A stretch of 6,175 bases of DNA. It comes from Chitinivibrionia bacterium (GTDB taxonomy: Bacteria; Krumholzibacteriota; Krumholzibacteriia; WVZY01). The translations under genes and the position numbers were made by a program. This document shows, piece by piece, positions 1 through 4,835 of the stretch. Every line of letters begins with the position of its first letter. Position 1 is the stretch's first letter. Location: assembly GCA_016208665.1 (NCBI GenBank), contig JACQXT010000126.1, positions 1 through 6,175 on the forward strand. Reading direction: 5' to 3'. The notes beneath the pieces are model-generated. The model was given only the letters and a program-made list of their open reading frames with translations. It ran no database searches and was not told the origin of the DNA.

Positions 1-34
1 GCGAACCATAGTCGTGATAAACGACAGCCTTCAT
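1..34 (-). CDS. Start of zinc-type alcohol dehydrogenase / quinone oxidoreductase (partial)
   Basis: Only the first eleven codons are in view; they read MKAVVYHDYGS and then leave the window. This is the typical opening of medium-chain dehydrogenase/reductase (MDR) proteins, whose members often begin MKAVVY-x-x-YG-S-P. These enzymes are cytosolic NAD(P)H-dependent oxidoreductases acting on alcohols, aldehydes or quinones. The ATG overlaps the TGA stop of the upstream methyltransferase reading frame (ATGA), so translation is probably coupled and the gene is the third member of an operon. The substrate cannot be inferred. The family call rests on one short motif and on the overlap, so it is only moderately secure. 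Confidence 0.6.
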   Translation of the reverse strand, partial: MKAVVYHDYGS

Positions 35-686
35 AAGTTCGGATCTCCCGGTGATGCGGTCTTCCGTCTTGTAAGCCTCGCCAAATAGTCGCCATTCATT
101 TCTTGATGGGCGATTTCGCACCGCCATCCGGCGGACTCCGAATGCTCTCGTAGGGTTTCAGCATCCACCTGCAGCCAACCGCAGTAGGGCCCCTTCCGGC
201 CTTGAAACTCAAACTGCATGCGAATTTCCCCGATGTAACGCCCGGCTTCCCGGTTTGCTTCGTGGTAGGCGAGGTTCTTGGAATCGCCGGTGACGCGCAC
301 ATCAAGGGAATCGACGAGAAGTTGCCCGTTGACCGCCAGAAGCGAATGGGCGCGGGCCAAAAAACGCTTCAATCCCTCGATCGTCTCGACCATCCCTATT
401 CCGTGGCCCATCATCAGGAGAGTGTCGAAGGAGCCTCGTTCAAACAGAAGTATGTCCGCGCAAAGCACATCAACCACGCTGCGGCGATATCCAGCACGCT
501 TCCCTTGCAAAGTTTCGTCGCCCTTCTCTCAATTTCAGTGAAGCTCAACTCGTCCCGAAAAAACAGGCTTACGGGAACAACTGTTTCCGTTTCATCGTCT
601 CTGCGAACGATGAGTTCCGCATCAGAGCCTCCCTCGAAATAGGCTAGGAGCGCTTTCCCGAACGGCTCCATGGCTTTCGCGTTCAT
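31..686 (-). pseudogene. SAM-dependent methyltransferase with internal frame-shifting deletion
   Basis: Two reading frames make up one class I methyltransferase. The N-terminal frame starts at the ATG at 686 (MNAKAMEPFGKALLAYFEGG) and runs to the motif I strand VLDI near 487. The C-terminal frame resumes with VVDVLCADI and continues through the family-typical segment DTLLMMGHGIGMVETI and GPYCGWLQVDAETL to a stop at 31. The glycine-rich SAM loop that should follow VLDI, and the acidic strand after it, are absent. From memory of the family length (about 250 residues) roughly 30 residues are gone, and the loss changes frame. Translation from 686 would continue out of frame to a stop at 414, giving about 90 residues that cannot bind SAM. 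The start overlaps the preceding stop (ATGA), and the downstream ATG overlaps this stop, so the gene was the middle member of a coupled operon. It resembles a deletion rather than a one-base sequencing error. Confidence 0.8.
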
Positions 687-1066
687 TCGCGTTTCCTCGT
701 TCCCGAAAAGAGCACGAATCCCGATCCCGCGGTAAATAACAAGTACACTGCCACGACGCCCCAGCCCAGCACGTTCAGAACCCCCGAGAGAACCGCCGCA
801 ACCGTGATGACCACGCCGATGCTGTCGTACACCAGGAGGTCGAGGAGAATCGCGCGCCGGGCGTCGGATGCGCCGACATCTTTCGCGAACCACGTCAGGA
901 GCAGGGTTCCAATCATCGCTGCTCCGTATTCCCGAGCGGTGAACATTCCGGCTTCGCTCAGCGTTCCGCCCAGGAGCGCGATGAGCTTGTTCGGAGCCGC
1001 AAGAATGAACACCCCAAAGAAGAGGCAAACCAGGGCCTTGAGAATCAGAAGTGTGCGGAATGTCAT
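683..1066 (-). CDS. Four-helix integral membrane protein (127 aa)
   Basis: I do not recognise a named family. The 127-residue product is strongly hydrophobic, with predicted membrane segments near residues 4-24, 46-61, 72-94 and 97-121, a short polar stretch KDVGASDARR between the second and third, and a basic C-terminus (TRKRE). This fits a small inner-membrane protein of the general type annotated as uncharacterised membrane or DoxX/DUF4345-like protein, but the match is by shape only. The ATG at 1066 is chosen over longer upstream options because AAGGA lies seven bases before it and the hydrophobic protein begins there. The stop overlaps the methyltransferase ATG by an ATGA, so it is the first gene of a three-gene coupled operon. 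It looks intact. Confidence 0.75.
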   Translation of the reverse strand: MTFRTLLILKALVCLFFGVFILAAPNKLIALLGGTLSEAGMFTAREYGAAMIGTLLLTWFAKDVGASDARRAILLDLLVYDSIGVVITVAAVLSGVLNVLGWGVVAVYLLFTAGSGFVLFSGTRKRE

Positions 1067-1073
1067 AGCACCG

Positions 1074-1078
1074 TCCTT
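1074..1078 (-). promoter_or_regulatory. Shine-Dalgarno site of the membrane protein gene
   Basis: AAGGA on the minus strand, seven bases before the ATG at 1066. It decides the start: the open frame extends upstream to 1192, but that extension is Arg/Pro-rich, overlaps the hairpin at 1092-1156 and has no such site. Confidence 0.65.
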
Positions 1079-1091
1079 TCTTGAAAACCTT

Positions 1092-1156
1092 GGCGACCAT
1101 CGGCCGAACGGCTTGTGCATGGGCCGCGTGCGCTCGTTCGGTTGCCGGGCATCGCC
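1092..1156 (-). repeat. Imperfect hairpin between VOC remnant and membrane-protein operon
   Basis: On the minus strand an outer GGCGA (1156-1152) can pair with TCGCC (1096-1092), and an inner CCGAACG (1141-1135) can pair with CGTTCGG (1110-1104). The arms are separated by unpaired bases and enclose a loop of about 24 bases. It starts two bases after the VOC stop. There is no T-run, so it is not an ordinary intrinsic terminator. The inner boxes ACCGAAC and GTTCGGC resemble attC end boxes (the first equals the box at 3036-3030), but at about 40 bases the box-to-box distance is shorter than usual for attC. It may be a shrunken attC, an mRNA-stabilising or attenuating hairpin, or chance. Confidence 0.4.
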
Positions 1157-1157
1157 G

Positions 1158-1619
1158 CTAACGGAATTCCAGCCAAATCCCGCGAGTCGCATGCGGCGGC
1201 ACTACGATGCGGCGCGGCGCGCGAATCTCGAAGCGGGCCGCAATGCCCGCCGCGGACAACTGTCGGCTAACCACGTCCATGTCGGTCACTCGGAGACTCG
1301 CACCAATAATGGGGCGTCCCGCGACAACTTGATGCGATACCGGCAAGATCACGACCTCGCTCCGATCAACCGCAACGACCGTGGCCGATACCGAGTCGGG
1401 AGCCAAGACGGCCCGGAGCACGCTCGACCCGCCAAGGCGGACGAGAAGCCGTTCGAGTTCGGCGCCAGCCTCCGCGGCAATCCACACAGCGCGCAGCGCC
1501 GTCGCCCCATTGCGGTGGGCAAAGTGTTCAGGGCGGTCTGTCGGGGATCGGTTGCCGCGCACGAAGAACAGGTAGGCGAGTCCCGGCTGCCGGAGCTCCG
1601 TGACGTCGGAATCGCCCAC
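1158..1619 (-). pseudogene. C-terminal half of a VOC/glyoxalase-like protein
   Basis: The frame encodes the second half of a two-module VOC-fold (glyoxalase-like) protein. Recognisable parts are PGLAYLFFVRG (residues 12-22), the family motif HRNGATALRAVWIA (35-48), a middle strand region, a second-module strand RPIIGASLRVTDMD (102-115), and the usual ending IVVPPHATRGIWLEF. The first VOC module, about 100 residues or more, is missing. The only start available is a GTG at 1619, placed inside a strong inverted repeat and without a good ribosome site. Immediately upstream, in another frame, is a signal-peptide-like leader with its own ribosome site, so two genes appear to be spliced here. The metal-binding set of a VOC enzyme cannot be complete. 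Substrate unknown. Probably non-functional, though a truncated product from the GTG cannot be excluded. Confidence 0.7.
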
Positions 1620-1683
1620 GATCCGACGTCACAAGGCAAAGAAGCGCAAGGCCGACAAGTCCAGGCAGCAATGGCGTTTTCAT
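1528..1683 (-). pseudogene. Leader of an exported protein, cut off and run out of frame
   Basis: An ATG at 1683 has AAGGA eight bases upstream (1696-1692) and opens with MKTPLLPGLVGLALLCLVTS, a typical signal peptide: one Lys, a Leu-rich core and a short polar end. After about 20 codons the sequence enters an inverted repeat (1631-1601) and then DNA that codes for the VOC protein in a different frame. Read in the leader frame it becomes Arg/Pro-rich and stops at 1528, giving 51 residues. The mature part of the original protein is therefore gone. It starts 28 bases after the stop of the beta-lactamase remnant, close enough for an operon. The original function cannot be told from a signal peptide. 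Confidence 0.55.
1601..1631. repeat. Perfect 10-bp inverted repeat at the leader/VOC junction
   Basis: TGACGTCGGA at 1601-1610 is repeated in reverse complement at 1622-1631 (TCCGACGTCA), separated by 11 bases. With one bulged base, pairing extends inward to about 13 bp with a four-base loop (TGGG on the minus strand). It lies where the exported-protein leader ends and the VOC coding sequence begins, and it contains the GTG at 1619. No T-run follows, so a terminator is unlikely. Its place at a gene splice suggests it took part in, or was made by, the rearrangement. Confidence 0.75.
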
Positions 1684-1691
1684 AGTGGATG

Positions 1692-1696
1692 TCCTT
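1692..1696 (-). promoter_or_regulatory. Shine-Dalgarno site of the truncated leader ORF
   Basis: AAGGA on the minus strand, eight bases before the ATG at 1683. It is the main reason to believe that the short leader was a genuine gene start rather than a chance frame. Confidence 0.55.
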
Positions 1697-1711
1697 CGCG
1701 TGATCGGCGGC

Positions 1712-2254
1712 CTATAAAAGCCCGTGTTGTGTCAAAACGATTTCGACAATTGTGCGGGCTGTCTTTCCCGTCATGTTTTTCCCCTTGGCGACACAAGCAA
1801 AGGCGTACTTCTTCCCGTTACTCTCCACATAGCCGACAAACCATCCGATGTCGCGCTTGCCGGCTTCATCGTGGCCGCCCCCTGTTTTTCCATAAAGGAT
1901 TCCATGATCTGTTTTCCTGACAGTCATGATCTCCTTTAGTACTGCTTGGGACTTGTCGGAAATCGGAAGCTTTCCAAATGCAAGTTTGCACATCAGTCCG
2001 GCCTGTTCGTCGGGTGAGATCAGGAGCGCCGTTCTTCCGGGCGCAGGGAGCCAAAAGGTATCTATCCCTGCGGATATGTTCCGGTCGCCATAGCCGATCT
2101 TATCTATCCATGATTGCATCCTTTTCGTACCGATGTCCCGGGCTAGCTTCTGGAATGCGGGCACACAGGAGACTTGGAACGCTTCCTTCAGGGTCAGATC
2201 CTTGTTCCATTCCGGAATGAAACGGGATTCTCCATCCCATGTATAAAAAGCGTC
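1712..2254 (-). pseudogene. Class D (OXA-type) beta-lactamase, N-terminal third missing
   Basis: About 180 residues match the C-terminal part of class D serine beta-lactamases, periplasmic enzymes that hydrolyse penicillins. Visible landmarks are AFYTWDG, the segment DLTLKEAFQVSCVPAFQ containing the SxV motif (Ser-Cys-Val), IGYGD in place of the usual YGN, the DTFWL region, and LYGKTGGG holding the conserved Lys-Thr-Gly. The catalytic Ser-x-x-Lys motif, the signal peptide and the first strands, about 85 residues, are missing. Upstream of about 2254 the same frame stays open to 2383 but encodes unrelated sequence: an attC-like half-site and a small ORF in another frame. Without the nucleophile the product cannot be an active lactamase. 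The YGD is a second departure, although substitutions occur at this motif. The remnant ends 28 bases before the next ORF. Confidence 0.85.
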
Positions 2255-2263
2255 GCCGGGTGT

Positions 2264-2300
2264 GGCGCAAAGCGCCGCCAGCTGCAGGCCATTATTAGGT
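2264..2300 (-). repeat. Half of an attC-like recombination site joined to the lactamase
   Basis: On the minus strand ACCTAATAAT at 2300 resembles the opening box of an attC (RYYYAAC then AAT) with one change, C to T. It is followed by GGCCTGCAGC and a small perfect hairpin, GGCGC-TTT-GCGCC (2276-2264), like the tip of a cassette site. The returning arm and closing GTTRRRY box are absent; lactamase coding sequence follows instead. It begins eight bases after the stop of the 39-codon ORF, where an attC belongs. The assignment rests on position and partial consensus. Confidence 0.35.
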
Positions 2301-2307
2301 CGGTAGT

Positions 2308-2427
2308 TCACAGCTGCCTCAGCAGTTTGAACGCATGAACCCATTCGTTGCGCAGAAAGCCGGGAATGCACCAGAGCACACACAGCGGCTCAATTGCGCG
2401 CGCGGCGGCGCGGGGCGCCAACTTCAT
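2308..2427 (-). CDS. Small ORF, 39 aa, hypothetical
   Basis: An ATG at 2427 opens a 39-residue frame beginning MKLAPRAAARAIEPL and ending FLRNEWVHAFKLLRQL before a TGA at 2310-2308. It starts eight bases after the stop of the 147-aa protein gene, with no good ribosome site (only GAGCGG adjoining), so translation would depend on coupling. The Leu/Trp-rich end looks like natural protein, but the first third lies in a GC-rich palindromic stretch that may be an attC relic. It could be the C-terminal stub of a lost gene or a chance frame. I recognise no family. Confidence 0.25.
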   Translation of the reverse strand: MKLAPRAAARAIEPLCVLWCIPGFLRNEWVHAFKLLRQL

Positions 2428-2440
2428 CCGCTCGTTATCC
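2380..2440 (-). repeat. Degenerate attC-like palindrome after the 147-aa protein gene
   Basis: On the minus strand the gene's stop TAA lies in GGATAAC (2440-2434), the place and shape of an attC opening box. AGCGG (2432-2428) can pair with CCGCT (2388-2384) across a very GC-rich interior with GGCGCC and GCGCGCGC runs. Where a closing GTTRRRY box is expected there is GTGTGTG, so the site would probably not recombine. It may be a decayed attC, or half a site fused to other DNA. Confidence 0.35.
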
Positions 2441-2878
2441 GGCCAAGAGCCCAAGCGCCTTTTGAATAGCCGCCTCCAAGTCCTTCGGACAATCCGTGCC
2501 GATGCGCTGCCGCGTACCGTCTGTCATCTCAAGTTCAACGGCATCGAGCCCGGACACGCAATAGAGCCATCCACTCGGCAATCTGCGGATCCCCCAACCG
2601 TAGAACCACTTGTTCCTCACGACCCTCACTCCACGAATATCCGAAAGCGCAAAGCGCTTGCGGACGATGCCGGGGCCAAACCAAATCAATACGGAATCGC
2701 GCCCTACCTCGACCGTGAGCGTGCTGAAGAGAACCAGTGCGACCGCCAGCAGTCCAAGCGTCACTAGCGCCATTGCCTCCGCTTCGACAAACAACGCGAC
2801 TAAGATGAGCACCACAATTGGAATGCCGACAAGTGCAAGCACGAGCTTGCCTACCTGCGTGTGACGGTATATCAACAT
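2435..2878 (-). CDS. Membrane-anchored protein with PH-like domain (147 aa)
   Basis: A complete 147-residue protein of unknown function. Two hydrophobic helices (about residues 10-32 and 36-53) form a hairpin anchor. A soluble domain follows with strands such as TVEVGRDSVLIWFGPGI, LSDIRGVRVVRN, the aromatic motif WFYGWGIRRLPSGWLY, LDAVELEMTDG and a closing helix DLEAAIQKALGLL. This layout is typical of small bacterial PH-like membrane proteins that turn up as hypothetical proteins in many genomes. The ATG at 2878 is preceded by an A-rich stretch (GAAAAAAGACG) rather than a clear ribosome site. The gene is the single occupant of a cassette: an attC closes 80 bases upstream (2959) and the stop codon sits in a degenerate attC-like box. 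It shows no sign of decay. Confidence 0.8.
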   Translation of the reverse strand: MLIYRHTQVGKLVLALVGIPIVVLILVALFVEAEAMALVTLGLLAVALVLFSTLTVEVGRDSVLIWFGPGIVRKRFALSDIRGVRVVRNKWFYGWGIRRLPSGWLYCVSGLDAVELEMTDGTRQRIGTDCPKDLEAAIQKALGLLAG

Positions 2879-2958
2879 CGTCTTTTTTCTTTCAATGGTA
2901 TAACCAGCAGAAACGGCCAGACTACTATATGCCTTGTCGTCGATGTCATATCATTCTT

Positions 2959-3036
2959 GCCTAACGGCGAGCGTGACCCTCGGTTCAGCCGGCGTCCGCG
3001 CTAGGTGAACCGCAGTGGTCCGCGCTCTTGTTCGGT
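2959..3036 (-). other. attC site (integron cassette recombination site), best preserved
   Basis: On the minus strand this 78-bp element opens with ACCGAAC (3036-3030) and closes with GTTAGGC (2965-2959), a perfect GTTRRRY core. Between them GAGCG (3027-3023) pairs with CGCTC (2973-2969) and GGTTCA (3011-3006) pairs with TGAACC (2987-2982), with unequal interior loops and an 18-base tip: the imperfect folded structure that integron integrases recognise as single strands. It starts ten bases after the rsgA stop, as expected for the site belonging to that cassette. Size, end boxes, palindromy and position all agree. Confidence 0.75.
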
Positions 3037-3045
3037 GTCCGCATC

Positions 3046-4104
3046 CTACTGCTCAATCTGCTTCTTCGCCGACTTGATGAAACGGCCAAACACCTTGTCC
3101 TTCTTGCGCTTCTCGATATAGGTGAGATCGTGGAATGCGATCTCCTTCCTGAGTTTCAGGTAGCTGTGATACCGTTCTTCGCTTACGTTGCCGCTTTCCA
3201 CGGCGGCCAAGACCGCGCAGTCGGGCTCTTGCGTATGGGTGCAGTCGGAGAATCGACAGTTGAGCGAAAGCTCGTGAAAGTCCGCGAAAGCCTCATTCAC
3301 TCCGGCAGTTGCTCCAAGCAGACCCAACTCCCGCATTCCCGGGGTGTCGATTAACAGAGCCCCGCATTCGAGCGAGATCAACTGGCGGCGGGCGGTGGTA
3401 TGAACGCCTTCGCCAGTGCCGCTGACCTCCTTTGTGTCGAAAACCTCTCGTCCTATCAACCGGTTGATGAGTGTGGTCTTGCCCACTCCCGAGGAGCCAA
3501 GGAGGCAATACGTCTTGCCCGGTGAGAGAATCCTCCGGATACTATCGAGTCCGAAACCCGTCGTGTTGCTGAGCGCGAGGACCTGGGTGGAGATGCCCGT
3601 GCTTTTGATCTGCGCAATGATCCCTTCCAGTTCCGCTGGAGATATCAAGTCCGTCTTGCTCATCACGATCCGAGGTTCAATGTGTCCCTCGTTAGCCATG
3701 ACCAGATACCGATCAAGCCTCCGCATGTTGAAGTCATATTCACAGGCTTGCACGATGAGTGCGACGTCAATGTTGGCCGCGATCATCTGAAAGTCCGCGG
3801 TCTTGCCTGGACACTTGCGGCGCAGGCACGTCTTTCTCGGCATCACGCAATGAATGATGGCAGGACCGCCCGACATGTGGTACTGCACGCCGACCCAGTC
3901 GCCCACGCACGGCAGGTCAATTGCCGATTGGGCTGCGAAACGCAACCTTCCTGCAAGTTCCGCGTAGGTCTCGGCGTCCTGATTGCGAACGAGGAAAGCG
4001 CCCCTATCTACGGCAGTAACGCGCGCAATCCTCCGCCCGGGTTTCAGAAGGGCGGCGGAATGCCGCTCGAACCATTCGTCAAATCCTAGATTTGTCAGTT
4101 CCAT
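3046..4104 (-). CDS. rsgA: Ribosome small subunit-dependent GTPase A
   Basis: A complete 352-residue circularly permuted GTPase of the RsgA/YjeQ family, which binds the 30S subunit late in maturation and uses GTP hydrolysis to check the decoding site and release RbfA. Domains in order: an OB-fold (about 24-90, including RRIARVTAVDRGAFLV), then the permuted G domain with G4 SKTD (149-152), G1 GSSGVGKTT (203-211), switch I GEGVHTT (231-237) and G3 DTPG (253-256), then the zinc knuckle C283, C288, H290, C296 and a basic C-terminal helical tail. All key residues are present. ATG 4104 is preferred to GTG 4119 because MELTNLGFDEWF matches the usual start, although the ribosome site is weak. Unusually for a housekeeping gene, it sits alone between two attC-like sites, which suggests a mobile second copy; an additional chromosomal rsgA is expected but not visible. 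Confidence 0.95.
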   Translation of the reverse strand: MELTNLGFDEWFERHSAALLKPGRRIARVTAVDRGAFLVRNQDAETYAELAGRLRFAAQSAIDLPCVGDWVGVQYHMSGGPAIIHCVMPRKTCLRRKCPGKTADFQMIAANIDVALIVQACEYDFNMRRLDRYLVMANEGHIEPRIVMSKTDLISPAELEGIIAQIKSTGISTQVLALSNTTGFGLDSIRRILSPGKTYCLLGSSGVGKTTLINRLIGREVFDTKEVSGTGEGVHTTARRQLISLECGALLIDTPGMRELGLLGATAGVNEAFADFHELSLNCRFSDCTHTQEPDCAVLAAVESGNVSEERYHSYLKLRKEIAFHDLTYIEKRKKDKVFGRFIKSAKKQIEQ

Positions 4105-4165
4105 AGTTTTCTCGCACACCGAACGGTCTGCGCAGCCCGCGGGACGGACGGGCTAGGGCCGTGCT

Positions 4166-4216
4166 TCCTAACGCACGGGCCGTGACCGGCCGGGCCGCCG
4201 GGCTGATGTGTTGCTA
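4166..4216 (-). other. attC site following the truncated regulator
   Basis: On the minus strand it runs from TAGCAAC (4216-4210) to GTTAGGA (4172-4166), 51 bp. Near the ends CA pairs with TG and GCC with GGC, and the centre is a GC-rich self-complementary tract (CGGCCCGGCCGG). The opening box contains the TAG stop of the regulator remnant, a common arrangement where a cassette gene ends in its own attC. The closing box fits GTTRRRY except for the last base. The 62 bases from here to the rsgA ATG would be the leader of that cassette. Confidence 0.55.
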
Positions 4217-4375
4217 GGCTGCCGATTCCTGACGAACCTCCCAGCCAGAAAATACCAGTACCGCAGGGTGGCATTTGAGCGCCTTTGCGATGACCTTTGC
4301 CCGCTCAACTCCCAAGTTCACCTTGTTGTTCTCGATAGCAGAAATGGTGGACTGGGGCATTCCGGTCAGCTCCGA
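4214..4375 (-). pseudogene. C-terminal part of an XRE-type HTH regulator / antitoxin
   Basis: From about 4375 the frame encodes SELTGMPQSTISAIENNKVN, the recognition helix region of an XRE/Cro helix-turn-helix, then GVERAKVIAKALKCHPAVLV and the ending FSGWEVRQESAA. This is a familiar small antitoxin-like regulator whose members usually start about 30-40 residues earlier with a dimerising and first HTH helix. Those residues are missing; what lies upstream is the end of higA in another frame, seven bases away. An ATG at 4420 keeps the frame open but reads through the higA end, so it is not a natural N-terminus. Without the first HTH helices DNA binding is unlikely. The stop lies in the attC. 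It was probably a separate cassette before being joined to higA. Confidence 0.7.
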
Positions 4376-4382
4376 ATAGTGG

Positions 4383-4685
4383 TCAGCTTGCTTTCCGATA
4401 AACCTCGATATCTTCCACAAGGTGCCTACCTAGACGATCCTTTTCCATTTCAAGGTCATAACGAATTTGAAGATTAACCCAGAAACGGTCGGACATCCCA
4501 AAGTAACGCGATAGACGCAAAGCCGTATCCGCTGAGATCGACCGTTTCCCATGCACAATCTCGTTGATACGCCGAGCAGGGACTTTGATGTCCTTCGCAA
4601 GACGATATTGGCTTATCCCCAAAGGCTTGAGGTATTCCTCAAGCAGAATCTCTCCAGGATGTATGGGGGGCAGTTTCTTCGGCAT
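4383..4685 (-). CDS. higA: HigA-family antitoxin (XRE HTH)
   Basis: A complete 100-residue HigA-type antitoxin. It opens with the hallmark PPIHPGEILLEEYLKPLGIS, followed by the HTH (about residues 24-46, including YRLAKDIKVPARRINEIVHGKR), the helix ISADTALRLSRYFGMSDRFW, and the usual ending VYRKAS. In intact systems it binds and neutralises the HigB mRNA endonuclease and represses the operon. ATG 4685 follows the HigB stop by nine bases, and a GGAG overlapping that stop serves as ribosome site, keeping the toxin-then-antitoxin order typical of higBA. Its partner here is only half present, so the antitoxin has no local toxin to counter. It may still act as a repressor or neutralise a related HigB elsewhere. 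Confidence 0.9.
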   Translation of the reverse strand: MPKKLPPIHPGEILLEEYLKPLGISQYRLAKDIKVPARRINEIVHGKRSISADTALRLSRYFGMSDRFWVNLQIRYDLEMEKDRLGRHLVEDIEVYRKAS

Positions 4686-4694
4686 TTTGGACTC

Positions 4695-4835
4695 CTAGTG
4701 ATAGTCTGCAACCACGACTTCGTACGCATCAGGGTTCCGCCATCGGAAACAAATCCGCCACTGATTGTTCACCCGAATGCTGTATTCTCCCTTTCGATTT
4801 CCCATCAGCTTCTCAAGTCGGTTTCCCGGCGGAAA
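4695..4835 (-). pseudogene. higB: C-terminal half of HigB toxin
   Basis: The last 46 residues of a RelE-superfamily HigB toxin, a ribosome-dependent mRNA endonuclease: PPGNRLEKL, then the core GNRKGEYSIRVNNQWRICF and the ending VVVADYH. Intact relatives have about 92 residues, so the first half, including the N-terminal helices, is gone. The join occurs at about TTTCCGCCGGG, where the upstream DNA belongs to a PQQ-repeat gene in another frame. The open frame can be followed upstream to 4919, but those residues are shadow coding of the PQQ gene. Some catalytic-surface residues remain, yet the fold should not be complete, so toxicity is unlikely. Confidence 0.85.

Noticed and set aside
202..642. 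A 146-codon plus-strand frame
   Set aside because: It is fully antisense to the methyltransferase remnant, has low-complexity Ser-rich ends and no recognisable motif.
1092..1192. N-terminal extension of the membrane protein to 1192
   Set aside because: The extension is charged and Pro-rich, runs across a hairpin, and the ribosome site at 1074-1078 sets the start at 1066.
1601..1631. The 10-bp inverted repeat as an intrinsic terminator
   Set aside because: Neither strand has a T-run after the stem, and it lies inside coding sequence.
804..1685. A 293-codon open frame on the plus strand
   Set aside because: It is antisense to the VOC remnant, the leader and the membrane protein, which all show family features. 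The translation is Arg/Ala/Pro-rich and shadow-like, with no ribosome site.
2900..2950. A possible promoter for the 147-aa gene (ATGACA and TATAGT on the minus strand)
   Set aside because: The two boxes are only 14 bases apart, too short for a normal sigma-70 promoter, and no better pair was found.
4376..4420. ATG at 4420 as the true start of the second HTH regulator
   Set aside because: The first 15 residues are an out-of-frame reading of the higA end and do not resemble the N-terminus of this family.
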